Assembly: GCA_009760855.2 (NCBI GenBank)
Contig: WPIO01000006.1
Span: forward strand, 5,200,501 to 5,264,500
Source: Cristatella mucedo
Taxonomy: Eukaryota; Bryozoa; Phylactolaemata; Cristatellidae
DNA length: 64,000 bases
Reading direction: 5' to 3'
Shown: positions 40,069-51,884 of the stretch, piece after piece
Layout of the letters: each line of letters opens with the position of its first letter
How positions within the stretch are numbered: the first letter of the stretch is position 1
The notes under the pieces: generated by a model
Databases searched by the model: none
Told to the model about the DNA's origin: nothing
The model's input: the letters and a program-made list of their open reading frames with translations, nothing else
Position numbers and translations under genes: made by a program

Positions 40069-42370
40069 AGAACAGCATCCTCTGGAATAATTGTCTTACA
40101 ATAAAACCTTGCAATACCCTCATATAGCACCAGCAGAGCAAATCCACGATGGCTCCCATACCACCAGCTGTCAAACCGGCTACGACACCCAGGCGTCTGA
40201 CCAGCTATCGCCAATACAAATATCAACCCATAAACGGCATTAATGAGCACTTTAAATCGCCTCAATTTTCCTTCAATGGAATTAGATCAACATTCAATCA
40301 ACATGTGGACTGACTCCCGGTGAACGACGCGCTAGTTCAATCCAAGTTACCAGCTGACCGGCCGCCGATACAGCAGCACCTTCGGGGGCTTCCTGCGAGT
40401 TCAATGGCTGCTACAAAAACCGGATCAGCGGTCCCGGATTCAGTCGGGGCGGCGGCAAAAGACTTCTTAGCTATCGCGGCCCGGCTCAAGTAAATTATCA
40501 ATGTATTATTCCTAACGAAAGTTTAGCTGCCGAAAATTGGTCACTTCTGTTTTGTGAACCAATTTAAACATATCGCGGCCAAATCATTTTGTCGAGCTCG
40601 GTATACCACTTCCGGTGTTAGTAGGTCTTAAATAATAGTTGTATTTACTACGTTCCCGTCGTCTATCAATCACGAAAACTTGGAATTGCATTAAAAAATT
40701 GTTCGTATTTTAATAGGCACACTTACAAAAATTTTGAAATCGTTTCCATTTTCTTACGACTCCGCTCATTCATTCCCCCATTCACCGTTTCATGGCTAAA
40801 TGCAGTCTTGAACTTAAATTTTTACAACGATGACACCCACATCTACAAATCCTGTGAAATTTCTAAGCCTTGCACCTCAAACGACTCAAAACCCCGTGTG
40901 CCTGCAATGATGGCACTCTCATTAGGAAGTATAGTCACTTCCTGAGGCTTAACTGTATATAACCAAACAACCACGACACAAGCAACTGTAAAGCGCCTAG
41001 AAAGAGATTGAGTTCTCTGACGGCACTTAGTCAAATGTGTTACTATTATTAGCAGTTTTCACACGAAAGTTAGACTAAAAAATTTGTAATACCCCTGACG
41101 GCTGCCCCTAAGCTAGGGCACACTATTTAAAATGGCTTGCCATAAATCAGGCACATATCAACCACTCATTCTAGACACTTAAATTTGTTGCAAAGAAAGC
41201 ATGCTTTCGGAATCAAAAATTTTAGCCATACCTCGTACAAATATCAAATTCTTTGGAGACCATGCTTGCGGTTCGTATGGTATGCACCCTGTTGGGTCGG
41301 CTGTAACCGCGACGGCGGACTACGGCGGAGGCCGCTGAGACGATAACAGCGAGCCCACTTGCAGCCGCTGCTTCTAAGCCAGCGTGCTGCCCGGTTCCGC
41401 GTTTCCGTAATAAACGGCATCCGATTGAGCCATCTTGATCTGTGCGCGACTGCACGCACAAACTTAACAGTGGCGGCAAGAATGGGATTAGAAAAACACG
41501 TTACTTACCATACGACTCGATCTGGTACGAGAGCTCCGCCAACATTAGGGGAGCAGACGTACTGCTACGTCGTAATTGCTGAGAGCGTGTGCCAGGAGAA
41601 AAACATTTCAGAGGAGACCCGATGAAAGGCAGTGTTTATGAGCATCCTTTTGGGTAAGTTTTATTCCTTGCTAAAGCTGGAGGTAGCTCCGTGTAAACCG
41701 GCGGACTTACAGTAACTATACCTTAAGTCAGTTGGTTACCGAATGCTGACCGAAAGCCACCTAGGCTGCGAGTGCGCTACACAAAACTCTCCTGCGTAAC
41801 ACCCATTTAGTCTTCATGACCTTGTGGAGTCACAGAAGGAGATGAATTGTGGGGGCTCGTGGGCGCTCGACGGTGGCGTAACGGAGAGCGAAGCCCCCAC
41901 AAGCGATTTGTGCGTTGTCGACGATGGCTGTACTATATCGCACACAGGCAACGCAAACGAGTGAGCGTACGTAGGTGATATAGTAGCCGTCGTGCGTATT
42001 ACTCCGGAGCACGTGGTGATAGGAGAGAAGTGAGTGGACAGCGTGCCTACAGGCCGACGCACCGGCAGAAAGTCAATTTCGCGGCAAGGAACGCGTCACG
42101 TGCAGCGTGTAGCATACCCGTTGGGGGGATGGAACATCGGCTGGGGGGGGGGGGTGGGGCGGAAGCACGTGACGGTGATGACACGCCCACACCTTGTGGC
42201 CCTTGTCAGAAGGATTCTTCCTACATCCTCTGCCTCTGTGCCTGAGGTATTCTACATTTTCGGTGGATGCTCCTGTTCAGGCAGCATCTGTAAGAGCCTT
42301 GATACAAGCTCTAGTAACGAGACAACAGTTTCTGCAGAGCGGCAGCAAGTGGCTGCGACAGCAGAGGAGC
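40069..42370. other. Intergenic DNA with LINE fragments
   Basis: Contains a solo LINE-A hairpin at 40985-41055 (plus; gtaaagcgcctagaaagaga, cttagtcaaatg, ttactattatt) and a LINE-B end at 41720-41850 (plus; gtgcgctacacaaaactctc, ctgcgtaacacccatttagt). A G-run lies at 42144-42156. Several frames of 60-115 codons on both strands are not recognisable as genes. Confidence 0.5.
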
Positions 42371-42377
42371 CACCTGA

Positions 42378-42490
42378 GTAGTAATGTTTTGAACGTTATA
42401 GAGCCTAGGGCTCAGCCTCGACCCTCAATCTCGCACAGCTCGATCGAGTGTCTTCGTCTGAGACCACTAGTCTCCATAACGTTCAAAACA
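42378..42490. repeat. Imperfect inverted repeat at the left edge of the viral element
   Basis: Arms of 28 nt (about 42377-42404 and 42467-42494 including flanks) share ATGTTTTGAACGTTAT and its complement ATAACGTTCAAAACAT, extended by gagtagt/actactc, with two mismatches. The spacer has smaller palindromes (gagcctagggctc, gctcgatcgag). It could be one terminus of the Polinton-like element or an unrelated fold-back element. Confidence 0.7.
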
Positions 42491-42616
42491 TGACTACTCG
42501 CTCGACACTAGACTCGCTATCGCTCGGCATAGTGTTTTCGCCTACTTCGTTGTTTATCCTACCGCACTCTAACATAATAAAATTTGATTTAAACATCTTT
42601 TTTATGTTATATAGAA

Positions 42617-43278
42617 ATGAGTAATGAAGTATTTAGCAGACAAGTTGGAGAAAAATATCAAGATTATATCAGAAGATTAAAAACTGCAGTTGCTGAAAAA
42701 TCTGACGGATTAAAACCTAGACATCCGAAGACATGTGATTATATTGAAGAATTCATTTCTTATCTTAATGATCGTAGCTATTATGTTACTTCTGTTTTAA
42801 TTAATTATATGGATTCACCAGATTATGAAGAAGATTTATATCCAGGATGTGTTTGAAAAACTTTAAATAATTATAGGAAAACGGTAGATTTAAGAAAAAA
42901 TTTGTTCTTCAAAGATATGAAACAGTTGCATATAACGTTAAAGTTAGATCGTGTCTCACTCAACTAAAAAGAGTGAGATATATAATTAAAGTAGTAAATA
43001 TACTAGTAGCTTTAGGAGTTACAGTTTCTACAACACATGTTCATGCTCATCCTGATATAACTAATGTAGTCTCTGTTCTCTCAGCATTAACAGCAGTGCT
43101 AATGGCAGATGATGGTGTTTTAGTTGAAATAGATAAAAGAAAAAGATTTACTCTCAATTCTAACTCAGAATTTATTTCAAAAATAACTGATGCTTTATCT
43201 GATGAAGTAGTTACAAAAGAAGAGTTTGACGATATTATAGCAGAACGTTCACAAAGAGAAACTACTTCTCTTGCTTAA
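42617..43278 (+). pseudogene. Unknown viral gene with hydrophobic segment, broken
   Basis: Starts 4 nt after TTATATAG. The first frame (42617-42856) ends at TGA; homologous-looking code continues in another frame from about 42849, with a TAA and a TAG soon after, and then stays open to TAA at 43276. The later part has a hydrophobic stretch (VVNILVALGVTVSTTH, SVLSALTAVLMADDG). Predicted helical. The 3' end overlaps the integrase 3' end on the other strand by 17 bp. Family not recognised. Confidence 0.6.
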
Positions 43279-44143
43279 TAACTTGCAGTTCTTCTCTAAC
43301 AAAACTTCTCTTAATACCATTTATCCAAAAACGCGCCGGTTGTTTTTTCAATACCATTATTCTAACAATAGTATGTTTAGACAAACTCCATATTGCATCT
43401 GTAGCTCTTCTTCTTTTTTTACCCTCTCCTTCACCAGGTTCTAGTAAATATCTAAGAGTTGTTCCAAGTTCGAATAATTTTTCCTGTTCTCCAACTTTTC
43501 TATGATATTTCGGTATACTCGGTTTTACTGATTCTTTTTTTATCGCCTTTACAGGTTCTTCACCAATTTATCTTGTAACACTATTATTTAGATAATCAAT
43601 AATCTTTGGTAAATTATAAATCCATTCTTTATTTCTAGTGTAATCTCCATTATTAATGTTTTCTAATTCTTTCTCATATTGTGCAATAAAGGCTCTTTCT
43701 GCTACAGTTCTATTCATTCTTTCAACAAGTGCAACACTCTTTTTACTAGCAGCTTCTATAACTTGTGTTTCATGTCTTTTCATTTCTTTCATGAATTCTC
43801 CTTTAAACTCAGATCCAGGATCTACTGTTATCTTCTTTGGCTATTTCAATAAACTTTTTTCATAAATATCTATTATGGCTTGTGTTACTTCTTTAGAAGA
43901 CTTTGTTTTAAGTGGTCTTGAGCCTTTATACCTGCTAGCAACATCAATAACACTCAAAGCATATTTGTAACCAGAATCATTTGGCATATACAAAATGTCT
44001 GCTTGATGACTTTCATTAGGTTTAGATATATTAAAGAAACCTTTTTGAATTAATTTCGGACATGGCTTGAATATCTGACCTATATCAGACTCTGGATTAA
44101 ATTTCCCTTCCTTTTTTCTTTCATTTAGAGTTAGAAATGACAT
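43262..44143 (-). pseudogene. Retroviral-type (rve) integrase
   Basis: Would insert the element into host DNA. DDE core: first Asp in HQADILYMP, second in TVDPGSEF, Glu in ALVERMNRTV, 32 residues apart. The C-terminal part has RRRATDAIWSLSKHTI and FVREELQVI, typical of Polinton integrases. In-frame TAG at 43841-43843 (just before the second Asp) and TAA at 43568-43570 break the frame; no indel is needed. The region before the first Asp is only about 50 residues, shorter than usual. Start supported by a palindromic TCTATAGA shared with the divergent gene at 44153. Confidence 0.92.
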
Positions 44144-44152
44144 TCTATAGAA
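44144..44152. promoter_or_regulatory. Palindromic TCTATAGA bidirectional promoter motif
   Basis: Only 9 bp separate the integrase ATG (44143, minus) and the ATG at 44153 (plus). The spacer is TCTATAGAA, whose first eight bases are a perfect palindrome, so both genes see the same motif at the same distance. Confidence 0.7.
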
Positions 44153-44590
44153 ATGGAAATATTTTGTGATACTTGTTCGACAATATTTAACGAACTTGAA
44201 TACTCAGAGTCAGGTCATCCAGTTTGCAAAAAGGTTAAATGAAGATCAAAGTTAAACTATGAAATGCGTTGCGATATCTGTGATTTAGATAGTACAGAAA
44301 CAGATTTCGATTGTGGAATTTTAAGAAATAACAAAATAATCATTTGTGCAGATTGTTATTATGCAAGGAATACATATTCTAAACAAAGACCTACAAAAAT
44401 ATATTGCTTAGCAAAGAAACACTTTAAAAAAAGGTGTTCCGAATTATTCTGCAATCATCATTGTTTAGAACACGAATCAATAATGCATATAGCAAAACTA
44501 TTTCCGCTAGTAAAAGGTAAGCATAAAGCAACAAAATTAAAAGAATTAATTGTTTTATTAGTTCACTTGTACTTTCAGGTACTTATGTAA
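44153..44590 (+). pseudogene. Cysteine-rich, probable zinc-binding protein
   Basis: The N-terminus has CDTC and GHPVC; after an in-frame TGA at 44240-44242 the same frame continues with RCDICDLDSTE, CGILRNN, ICADCYY and CSELFCNHHC. The repeated CxxC pairs suggest two or more zinc ribbons. Role unknown; possibly a regulator or nucleic acid binder. Confidence 0.65.
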
Positions 44591-44594
44591 GAAA

Positions 44595-45428
44595 TTAATA
44601 TTTCATATTTCCTAAGTTATCCACATAATAATATTCTATCGGAACTCTAGTAAAGTATGCATAATTTTTAAAATCAGTTCCAGTTGGCGATGCATTTATA
44701 GCACGTATATCTCCTGGTACTATTGTCATATCACTGCTAGGCTTTAGTTGTATACAGTTAGACGATCCAACAACCATTGTGCTTAATATTATTAGTGGAG
44801 GACTATTTTTATTTGTCCTGGAATATGCAGTAGAAATATTAATAATAGAATTCTTTGCCCTAGGATTAAATGTAAGTACAACAACTTCTGTTATTTTTTT
44901 AACGGTTCTATCAACATATGATTTCGTTGCAGCATCTGAAGAATTAACATGCTCAGCAGCATTGATTATAGAATTATAATTCATGTTTAAATTTGTTGAA
45001 GCAGGAGAATTCTTCAATAACACATCTCGTTTTAATCCACCATAAGTAACACAAAAATCATTAGGTAAAACTGTTGGAGTAGTAAGACTAGAATTCCAAT
45101 ATGTAGAAGTAATAGCAAAGCTGTTCATATTTAAATCTCCAGTCATTGTATCTCCAGATTTCTTGACATAGTTTGATACTTGACTTACATTAACAGCATC
45201 TGTTGGATTAACTCTTGGAGCAAGATTTGTAATTGGTCTATTCTGTAAATTTAAAGAAGTACCACTTTTTACAATAAAGTTTGCATCTGCATATGATTTT
45301 GTAACAGCATCACTATCATTTACAGGATCTCTCATATTAATAATTCTATTTCCCTCCGCATCAAGATCTGACAATATATAACCATTTATTCTACTTACAT
45401 AGTCATTGCAATGATGTCTTCGACTCAT
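44595..45428 (-). CDS. Phage-tail-fibre-like repeat protein A
   Basis: Intact, 277 aa. N-terminal half has repeats of the form DLDAEGNRIINMRDPVN-SDAV-KSYAD, with a GDTMTGDLNMN block, as in the shaft repeats of bacteriophage side-tail fibres. The C-terminal about 110 residues are beta-rich and probably a trimeric head. Likely a virion attachment fibre (inference). Start follows CTATATAG at 45429-45436. Overlaps the 3' end of the exonuclease gene by 26 bp. Paralogues at 59186, 60045 and 60902. Confidence 0.8.
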   Translation of the reverse strand: MSRRHHCNDYVSRINGYILSDLDAEGNRIINMRDPVNDSDAVTKSYADANFIVKSGTSLNLQNRPITNLAPRVNPTDAVNVSQVSNYVKKSGDTMTGDLNMNSFAITSTYWNSSLTTPTVLPNDFCVTYGGLKRDVLLKNSPASTNLNMNYNSIINAAEHVNSSDAATKSYVDRTVKKITEVVVLTFNPRAKNSIINISTAYSRTNKNSPPLIILSTMVVGSSNCIQLKPSSDMTIVPGDIRAINASPTGTDFKNYAYFTRVPIEYYYVDNLGNMKY

Positions 45429-46188
45429 CTATATAGTTATTAATTAAAATTTTTGATTTATCTAACACTTCTTTAACAATAGGAACTATTCTAACAAATC
45501 TACAAGGATCATCTTCTTCTACCACTTGGATCAAACATCTTCTTATATAATACTTTATATCATAACCATTTGCTTTCTTATTATTAAATCTGCCATACTT
45601 GCTTATAATGTCAAATTCAAAATTGAAATACTTTTCATCTTTAAGTAAATGCATAAAAATTGGTTCTCTTATTGGCATATCCAAATCAGTATTAGATATT
45701 CTTACATTACCAGCTGCTACGTAATCTAGCGTAGGTTCTTCACAATTCAACCCTAGAACACAAATCTCAAACTCATAGTAAAAACATCCACTAAGTTTTA
45801 AAACATGCAAACCAAGTAAACACTGTGCACGATATTTTTTAGGTATAAAATCATCAACAATATTTCTGCTCCATAAACATTTTATTTCGACTAGAGTATT
45901 GTTATCTATTATTCCATCAGGAGAATATCTGTATACACCAACACTACTAAAACAATTGTTTGCATTATCAAGTTTAACTTTAAGTTTCATTTCTAAAAAA
46001 TTAGCAGCAATAGGTTCAAATACTTTACCGAATATCATTGGAGAAAATCTCATACTAGAATTATTAGCAATATATTTTTCTAGTTTTCTGTTAGCAACTT
46101 ATTCAATGTCTACTTCCGTCTGGTCTCCAAATACTAGATCATTTCCAAGCACTGAGTAAACCTCTGATCCTCCAATATTCAAAGACAT
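45403..46188 (-). pseudogene. YqaJ/lambda-exonuclease-like nuclease
   Basis: PD-(D/E)xK nuclease signature: SPDGIID followed 7-8 residues later by VEIKC, and a downstream RAQCLLGLHV helix. Such enzymes resect 5' ends and support recombination or genome processing. The start at 46188 adds 45 codons to the open part and has one in-frame TAA at 46099-46101. About 260 residues in all. Exonuclease genes of this type occur in some large DNA viruses and virophage-like elements. Confidence 0.75.
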
Positions 46189-46267
46189 TGATTTTTTCTA
46201 TTCATCTGTACCTTGTACAAAATCAAATTTATTCATTATATTTCTAAAAATAAATTTCTTTAAATGT

Positions 46268-46425
46268 CAGTTCCATCATAAACAAATGTCCCTTTACTGC
46301 ATGTAAATGGTGAACCATTACCATTAGAAGTAAGCTCAGCAGTGTTCTCACAAATAGTTAAATAATGAACCATAATACTCGTAGCAGCATTACCAACGAT
46401 AATAGTTAAAGGTATTTAAGAGTTA
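46268..46425 (-). pseudogene. 3' fragment of a viral gene cut by a LINE
   Basis: About 45 codons of protein-like sequence (IIVGNAATSIMVHYLTI, GTFVYDGTDI) end in TAA, with the 5' side running straight into the LINE-A tail at 46430. I do not find its 5' half on the other side of the LINE, where the MCP ends 20 bp from the junction, so part of it may be deleted. Function unknown. Confidence 0.5.
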
Positions 46426-46429
46426 ATAA

Positions 46430-49400
46430 TAGTAATAATAATAATAATAATAATTCACTTGATAAAGCACCCTCAGAGAACTTAATCTCTCTCTAGGCGC
46501 TTTCCATTTGCTGTAAAGTGAAATACAATTGAATGGTAAGTAAAATCATGCTTGAAAAACAAACGAAATGAATAATATGGTTAGGGGTGACATGCACAGG
46601 GTCAGCATGCAAATGTGGTTAGTGGCAGCATGCACAGTGTCAGCACACATAAGCACATCAAGGACGAATCACAGGTAGCCACCAAATGCTGTCCTAAATA
46701 GGTGTGTTTTTAGGTTCCTTTTAAATGTGGTCAGGTCAGGGGATGTTCTGACGCAGGTCGGGAGGGAGTTCCAGGCTTTGGGAGCATATGAACTAAATGC
46801 ACAGTCTCCAAAGGATTTAAGGTTTGTATGAGGTATTTCTAGACTTTTGGACTCCGAAAAGCGGGTGGTACGATGCTTGGCCTGATGGGGTAGTATATCT
46901 GACAGATAGGCTGGAGCCATAGAATGAAGGGACCTAAAAGTGAGCGATAAAACCTAGAAGTCAATTCGTTGCTTGACTGGTAGCCAGTGCAGGTCGGCGA
47001 GAAGTGGAGTAATGTGGCAACTGCGAAGCTCACGACAGACAAGCCTAGCTGCAGAGTTTTGCACCAGCTGCAATCGCCTGATCGCACATGCTGGTAGGCC
47101 AGTAAGCAGTGAGTTGCAGAAGTCGAGACGGGATGTCACGAATGCATGGACCAACTTGGACGTGGTATCTTTATCTAAACAAGCCCGAATTGTAGCAATG
47201 TTATGAAGCTGAAAATAGGCGGATTTGACTGTGGAGCTGATATGGTCGTCTAACGAGAGGTCGCTTTGGAATATGACACCTAGATTTTTTCGAGCTGATT
47301 CAACTGGAGATATGCTGGCAGAGCCAATTTTGAGAGTCAGCCTTTCCAATCTCTGGATCACACTGGGTTTGCCCATAACTAGTAAGTTAGTTTTATCATC
47401 GTTAAGTTTTAGAAAATTTGCTGCCATCCATGTGCGGATGTCATCAATGCATGCAGCTAGTGAGTTTAGAGAATTTGAGGTGCTCGAAGGCTGGGAGGGA
47501 TCAAAGCTAATTTACAACTGAGTGTCATCCGCATAGAAGTGAAAGCCTAGATTGCGCTTGGCAATCACATCAGCAAGAGGCAGAGTATAAACCGTGAAAA
47601 GAATCGGACCTAGCACTGAGCCCTGAGGTACTCCATCTTTCAGAGGTACTTCAGATGATCTTTGTCCATTCACGTCAATACTCTGGAGTCTCCCACTGAG
47701 ATAGGACCTGAACCACTGCAGAGCAGTGCCAGTGATGCCCAGGTGAGATGAGAGGCACTCTAGAAGAACTTTGTGATCGATAGTATCAAAAGCTGCCAAA
47801 AGATCAAGAAAAACAAGCAGAGACACTCTACCTATGTCTGCATTCCCATTCCTAAGTAGGTCGTTGTACACCTTAAGCAATGCTGATTCTGTTGAGTGAT
47901 TAGCTCTAAAGACAGACTTGAACTTACTAGCAAGGTTTGAAGTTTCAATATATGAGTTCAGCTGGTCCGCCACGACCCGTTCGAGTGTCTTTGATAGAAA
48001 TGGTAGAAAGGAAACTGGGCGGTAGTTGCTCAAGTTCTCTTGGTCAAGTGTAGCTTTCTTGAGAAGTGGCCTGACTACAGCTTTTTTGAAAGGTGCCGGG
48101 ACATGACCTGAGGCTAATGACATATTAATTATGTTAGTTATGCATGGCAGCAGCAGATCAATGCAACGTAGGAGCAGGACAGTGGGAATAGGGTCCAGAG
48201 GACTTGTTGTCTTCTTTGATTTCGATACGAACTTTAGGACTAGATCACTAGTGACCTGCTTAAATGCAGACATTGAGGTGCAGCCAGGAATCGAGGAACA
48301 GTATTCTAGTGGGGAGGTTGTCATCGCAGGGATGGATTCCCTGATCTTGTCTATCTTCTGCACAAAGAATCGAGAGAAGCGATCGGCTTGATCATCATTA
48401 GGATCATCAGATAAGGAGCTAATCTGGGAACGGTTGAGGTGATGGTTTATTGTCGACATCAGCATTTTTGGATTGTGCATCTGTGATTCAACAATGTTTT
48501 TATAAAAAATAGACTTAGCCTTTGCTAGGATCGATTGGTACGACCTACAGTAGTCTTCATATGCCTGTCGATGGACAGTTAGTCCGGATCTTTTGTATGC
48601 TTTTTCAAGCTTTCGTTTAGTAGACTTGGCTAGTTTAATGTCTGCCGTAAAGCGTAGGCCGTCTGGGCAGGGGCGCACAGTGCGCTTTGTCAGAGGGGCA
48701 AACTCGTCTAGTGTGTCAGCTAGTGTCGTGTTGAAGCTATCTACCAATGATGACAGATCGGAGGGAGGATTGAGCAGCAGAGGTGGGCACACACTGTAGA
48801 TTGAATGAGATCTGCATGTGGTCAGATAAGCATGATTTGGTAATAATTGGTGATGACAAAGTGCAGTTATATGAGAAAATCTGGTCGAGTATGTGACCCT
48901 TGATGTGGGTAGGGCCATACACATGAGCCACGAGAGACAATGAGTCAGTCAATGCATGAAATTCGGTGCTGAAAGCGTCAGATAAGTTATCAAAGTGAAC
49001 GTTGAAATCACCCATTACGAGGAAGGATCGATTTCTTGCACACAGAATCGAAATGAGATCGGAGAAATCTGAGATAAAGGTGGATTTGGTACCTGGTGGG
49101 CGATAGACTACTGCCACTATCGGTAGCTTGTTTTCGGGTGAGACCAAGACAATTGATTCAAAAGACTGCTTCGAGGGTACCGCAAATGGCTTGAAGTTGA
49201 ATTTCGAGAGCACGACAATAGCAACTCCACATCCAGTTTTGATTGATCTAGGGGTGTGAAAGAACGAGAAACCAGATGGAGTTGCGTCTTTAATTGTCGG
49301 ACAGTTTATCGATTTCAGCCAAGTTTCAGTTAGGGCGAGCAGGTCGATACCATTTTCAGAAATAAGGTCGCTTATTACTAGAGGTTTATTGCACATTGAG

Positions 49401-49850
49401 CGAGGATTCCAAAGGCAAGCGTTAAGTCTGACCGATGGGGTTACAACAGGCTTGATGACCACTAAGTTGGAGGAATTTACCGTGACGCATGTGGGGGAGC
49501 GTGCTGAGCGGTTCGAGACAAGGCTAGGAATACCGAACGAGCAGGTACTCAGCTTGCAGGTTCCGCCCAACGAGCGGCGTCTGAGCTGGCGGTTCCGGCC
49601 ACCTCGGCGGCTATGGGGTGCTTTTCTTTTGTTAATGCATAGTTCATGAATCTTAGCAACAACATTACTATCTAGGAATGTATTTGATATGCGATGACGA
49701 AGCGATAACAGCTGCTGACGATCATAACTAACAAGCAGGTTACTAGCCGCCGGCAAAGCTAAGGCAGCCGCCGGCGTGGGAGATCCAGCAGCCCGAAGCG
49801 ATAAGCGTTTAGATGTCCATAGCCACGTAATTTCTTACGTGCTACGGTCA
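46430..49850 (-). mobile_element. LINE-A, near full-length copy inserted in the viral element
   Basis: CR1/L2/jockey-type LINE. Minus-strand order: N-terminal region and APE endonuclease (48737-49756), reverse transcriptase (47512-48924), C-terminal domain (46669-47427), UTR, hairpin (46463-46503), (TAA)n at 46430-46452. Higher GC than the viral DNA on both sides. It separates the MCP gene from 46425. No separate ORF1 is seen. Boundaries approximate; no target-site duplication identified. Confidence 0.9.
46669..49756 (-). pseudogene. LINE ORF2: APE endonuclease and reverse transcriptase
   Basis: Endonuclease blocks: LNACLWNPRSMCNK, LALTETWLK, GVAIVVLSKF, VVYRPPGTK, VMGDFNVHFD, SDHMQISF. RT blocks: SNYRPVSFLPFLSKTLERVV, LLVFLDLLAAFDTIDH, LKDGVPQGSVLGPILFTVY and the catalytic YADD at about 47520. 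Lesions: frameshift near 48790 between the two domains, TAA at 47512-47514 three codons after YADD, and TAG at 46954-46956 where the related copies have a Lys codon. Inactive. Confidence 0.92.
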
Positions 49851-49869
49851 AATAACAATCAGAATAACT

Positions 49870-51255
49870 TTAAACAGGTCTTAGCTGTATCGTTTTGAAC
49901 TCAATGCTTACATCAAGTTTTGAAGTAATTCCTAAAGGTTCATCGTTGTATTGTAGATCAACAACATGTATTGGATATAACATTAACCATTCAGGAAAAG
50001 TTACACCAACTTGTTCTGTAACTTCATTTAATCCCAGATATTGCTTTCTGAATAGAGTAAAATCTAGATATTCAGTTGAAACTTTTCCGTCTTTAGGATA
50101 ACTACTGCTAGCAACCGTAGGATATTGCTTTGAACCATTAGCAAGAACAGTCACATTTTTAATATCGCAATGATTGAAAGTGCATGGATTTCCAGTATAA
50201 TCATTATACTTGTTTGTATTCTGTGCAGCAACAATCAACCACCTAACTTTATCAATACTGTTTTGTACAGATAGAGTTCTAGTATATTTTAGACCTTGGT
50301 TAAAGTTTGTTAGTGTCATATTCTCATAACGTCTGACTCTGTAATTAAGTCTAATTTTCTGTGCTCTTTCACTTGACACATCAGCAAGTGCTCTTTGAAT
50401 ACTTTCTTTAGGAATAACACAAGGAACCATTAGCCTCATTTTGACATATTAATCTTAAATGCATTCCAAAGCCCATCGTTAGCAGCTCCAACAGCAATTC
50501 TAGATGTTAGTATTAACAGCAGCTCCTGATGTGCCAGTCATAATAGCATCAAAGTCACTTCCACCAACTCGCGTCATCTCAAGTGTAAATGGAATATTAT
50601 TAAGAATCTTATTCATATCTGCACAAAATCCAGACAATCTTGAAAGTGGAATTGAGATGCTAAAAGTTCCTACATTATCCGCTAAGACCCTCGAAATGCC
50701 TCTTCTGTAAGCAAACCCAATGTTACTAGAAGAAGCTGCAGATGCGTTTGGACTAACATAAGAACTGCTACCTGTATACAGATCATCAAATGAACTTGCT
50801 TCATCTTTCTTCCATCCCGTTGCAGGTTCTTCCGTTCTATTATAGTCGTTTGGATATGTAAGTAATCCAATAAGAGTTGAAACACTTCCAGGGCCGTCTT
50901 TCAATGAATAACTTTCTATTTCTTCCGCGCCAAGTCTAATTCTCATCGAGCTAAACATCCATGCTCCAGCATTGTTAACAAATCCAGCAGCAAGAGTTCT
51001 AGCAGGTGCTGCCAAGTTTCCAGCAACAGTCGTTTGGACTTGCAATTGTCCTTCAAGCAGAAGATAAGCATCTGACAACACATAGCAAAGTTGTTGTTCG
51101 CCAGGAACAGTAAATGTAACTAACTTGTTTGCAATACTACCAGTCTCATTTCCATTGCTTTGGTAAAACTCTCTGTATTGATAATCTTTAGTTTTGTAGT
51201 TAGGAAAACTAGGGTCTCCTAATTCGAGTATAGTATCAATCGGTGCACTTGCCAT
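49870..51255 (-). pseudogene. Double jelly-roll major capsid protein (hexon-like)
   Basis: Forms the trimeric capsomers of Polinton/adintovirus-type virions. N-terminal part (50500-51255): SIANKLVTFTVPGEQQLCYV, NNAGAWMFSSMRIRLGAEEI and GLLTYPNDYN. C-terminal part (49870-50439): MRLMVPCVIPKESIQRAL, VRWLIVAAQNTN, CTFNHCDIKNVTVLANG and FPEWLMLYPIHVVDLQYND. Total about 460 codons, a usual size. Between 50439 and 50520 the code changes frame twice (one nucleotide gained near 50510, one lost near 50440) and runs through the third frame. Start follows CTATATA at 51264-51270. Confidence 0.85.
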
Positions 51256-51281
51256 TTCTCTCTATATAAAAAAGTAAAAAT

Positions 51282-51878
51282 TTATTTCTTATTCTGAATG
51301 TATAAACCAGCACCAATTTTTTTCATATATCCGCCATATCCATCAGCTCTAGACATAATAGCAGGACCGACAGATTTTTCTTTTATAACTCTTTCTATTT
51401 CTTTGTATGCCTTAGGATAATTTTCTTTTAATGTTTCTGAATAATCTTCAGTTTCAGAATCTTCCATTTTTGCTTTGTATTTCTTTTAGCTTTTTGGTTT
51501 AAGTTTATCAAGCATTGCTCGTTTTATTTCAAGATCCATCTCTTTCATCTTTCTATCTTAATCTTCTTCTTTTTTACGTTTCTCCAACTCATACTCAAGT
51601 TCTTTCTTTCTTCTTTCCTCATCAAGTTTGTCATCAAGTTCTCTTCGTTTGTTAGCATATTCCTGGTCAGTCTTTTCTTTCTTTGTCTGCAACTCAGTTA
51701 ATTTTCTTGCTTGATGCATTTCAATTCCTTTGTTAGCAATGTTCATACTAAGCCCAGTCAGTCCAGTAAGCACAGGCGCTGCTTTTCCAACACTATCATC
51801 AATCTTATCAAGTATACCAGAACCATGATATTTTCCACCAGTTATCCTACCATGACCAATTCTAGCATAGCTACCCAT
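51282..51878 (-). pseudogene. Coiled-coil minor virion protein (putative)
   Basis: One frame of 199 codons with TAA at 51558-51560 and 51486-51488. The N-terminus is Gly-rich (GRITGGKYHGSGILDKID); the middle is a long charged coiled coil (ELDDKLDEERRKKELEYELE); the end has DGYGGYMKKIGAGLYIQ. Lies between MCP and penton genes, so a minor or internal virion protein is likely. Family not recognised. Confidence 0.6.
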
Positions 51879-51884
51879 CCTATA

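Noticed and set aside
40035-40265. Hydrophobic minus-strand frame reading RRFKVLINAVYGLIFVLA
   Set aside because: Overlaps the gypsy LTR end, no splice or family support.
41222-41479. Overlapping frames of 70-88 codons on both strands
   Set aside because: No motif, no splice signals consistent with a gene; may be GC-rich non-coding DNA.
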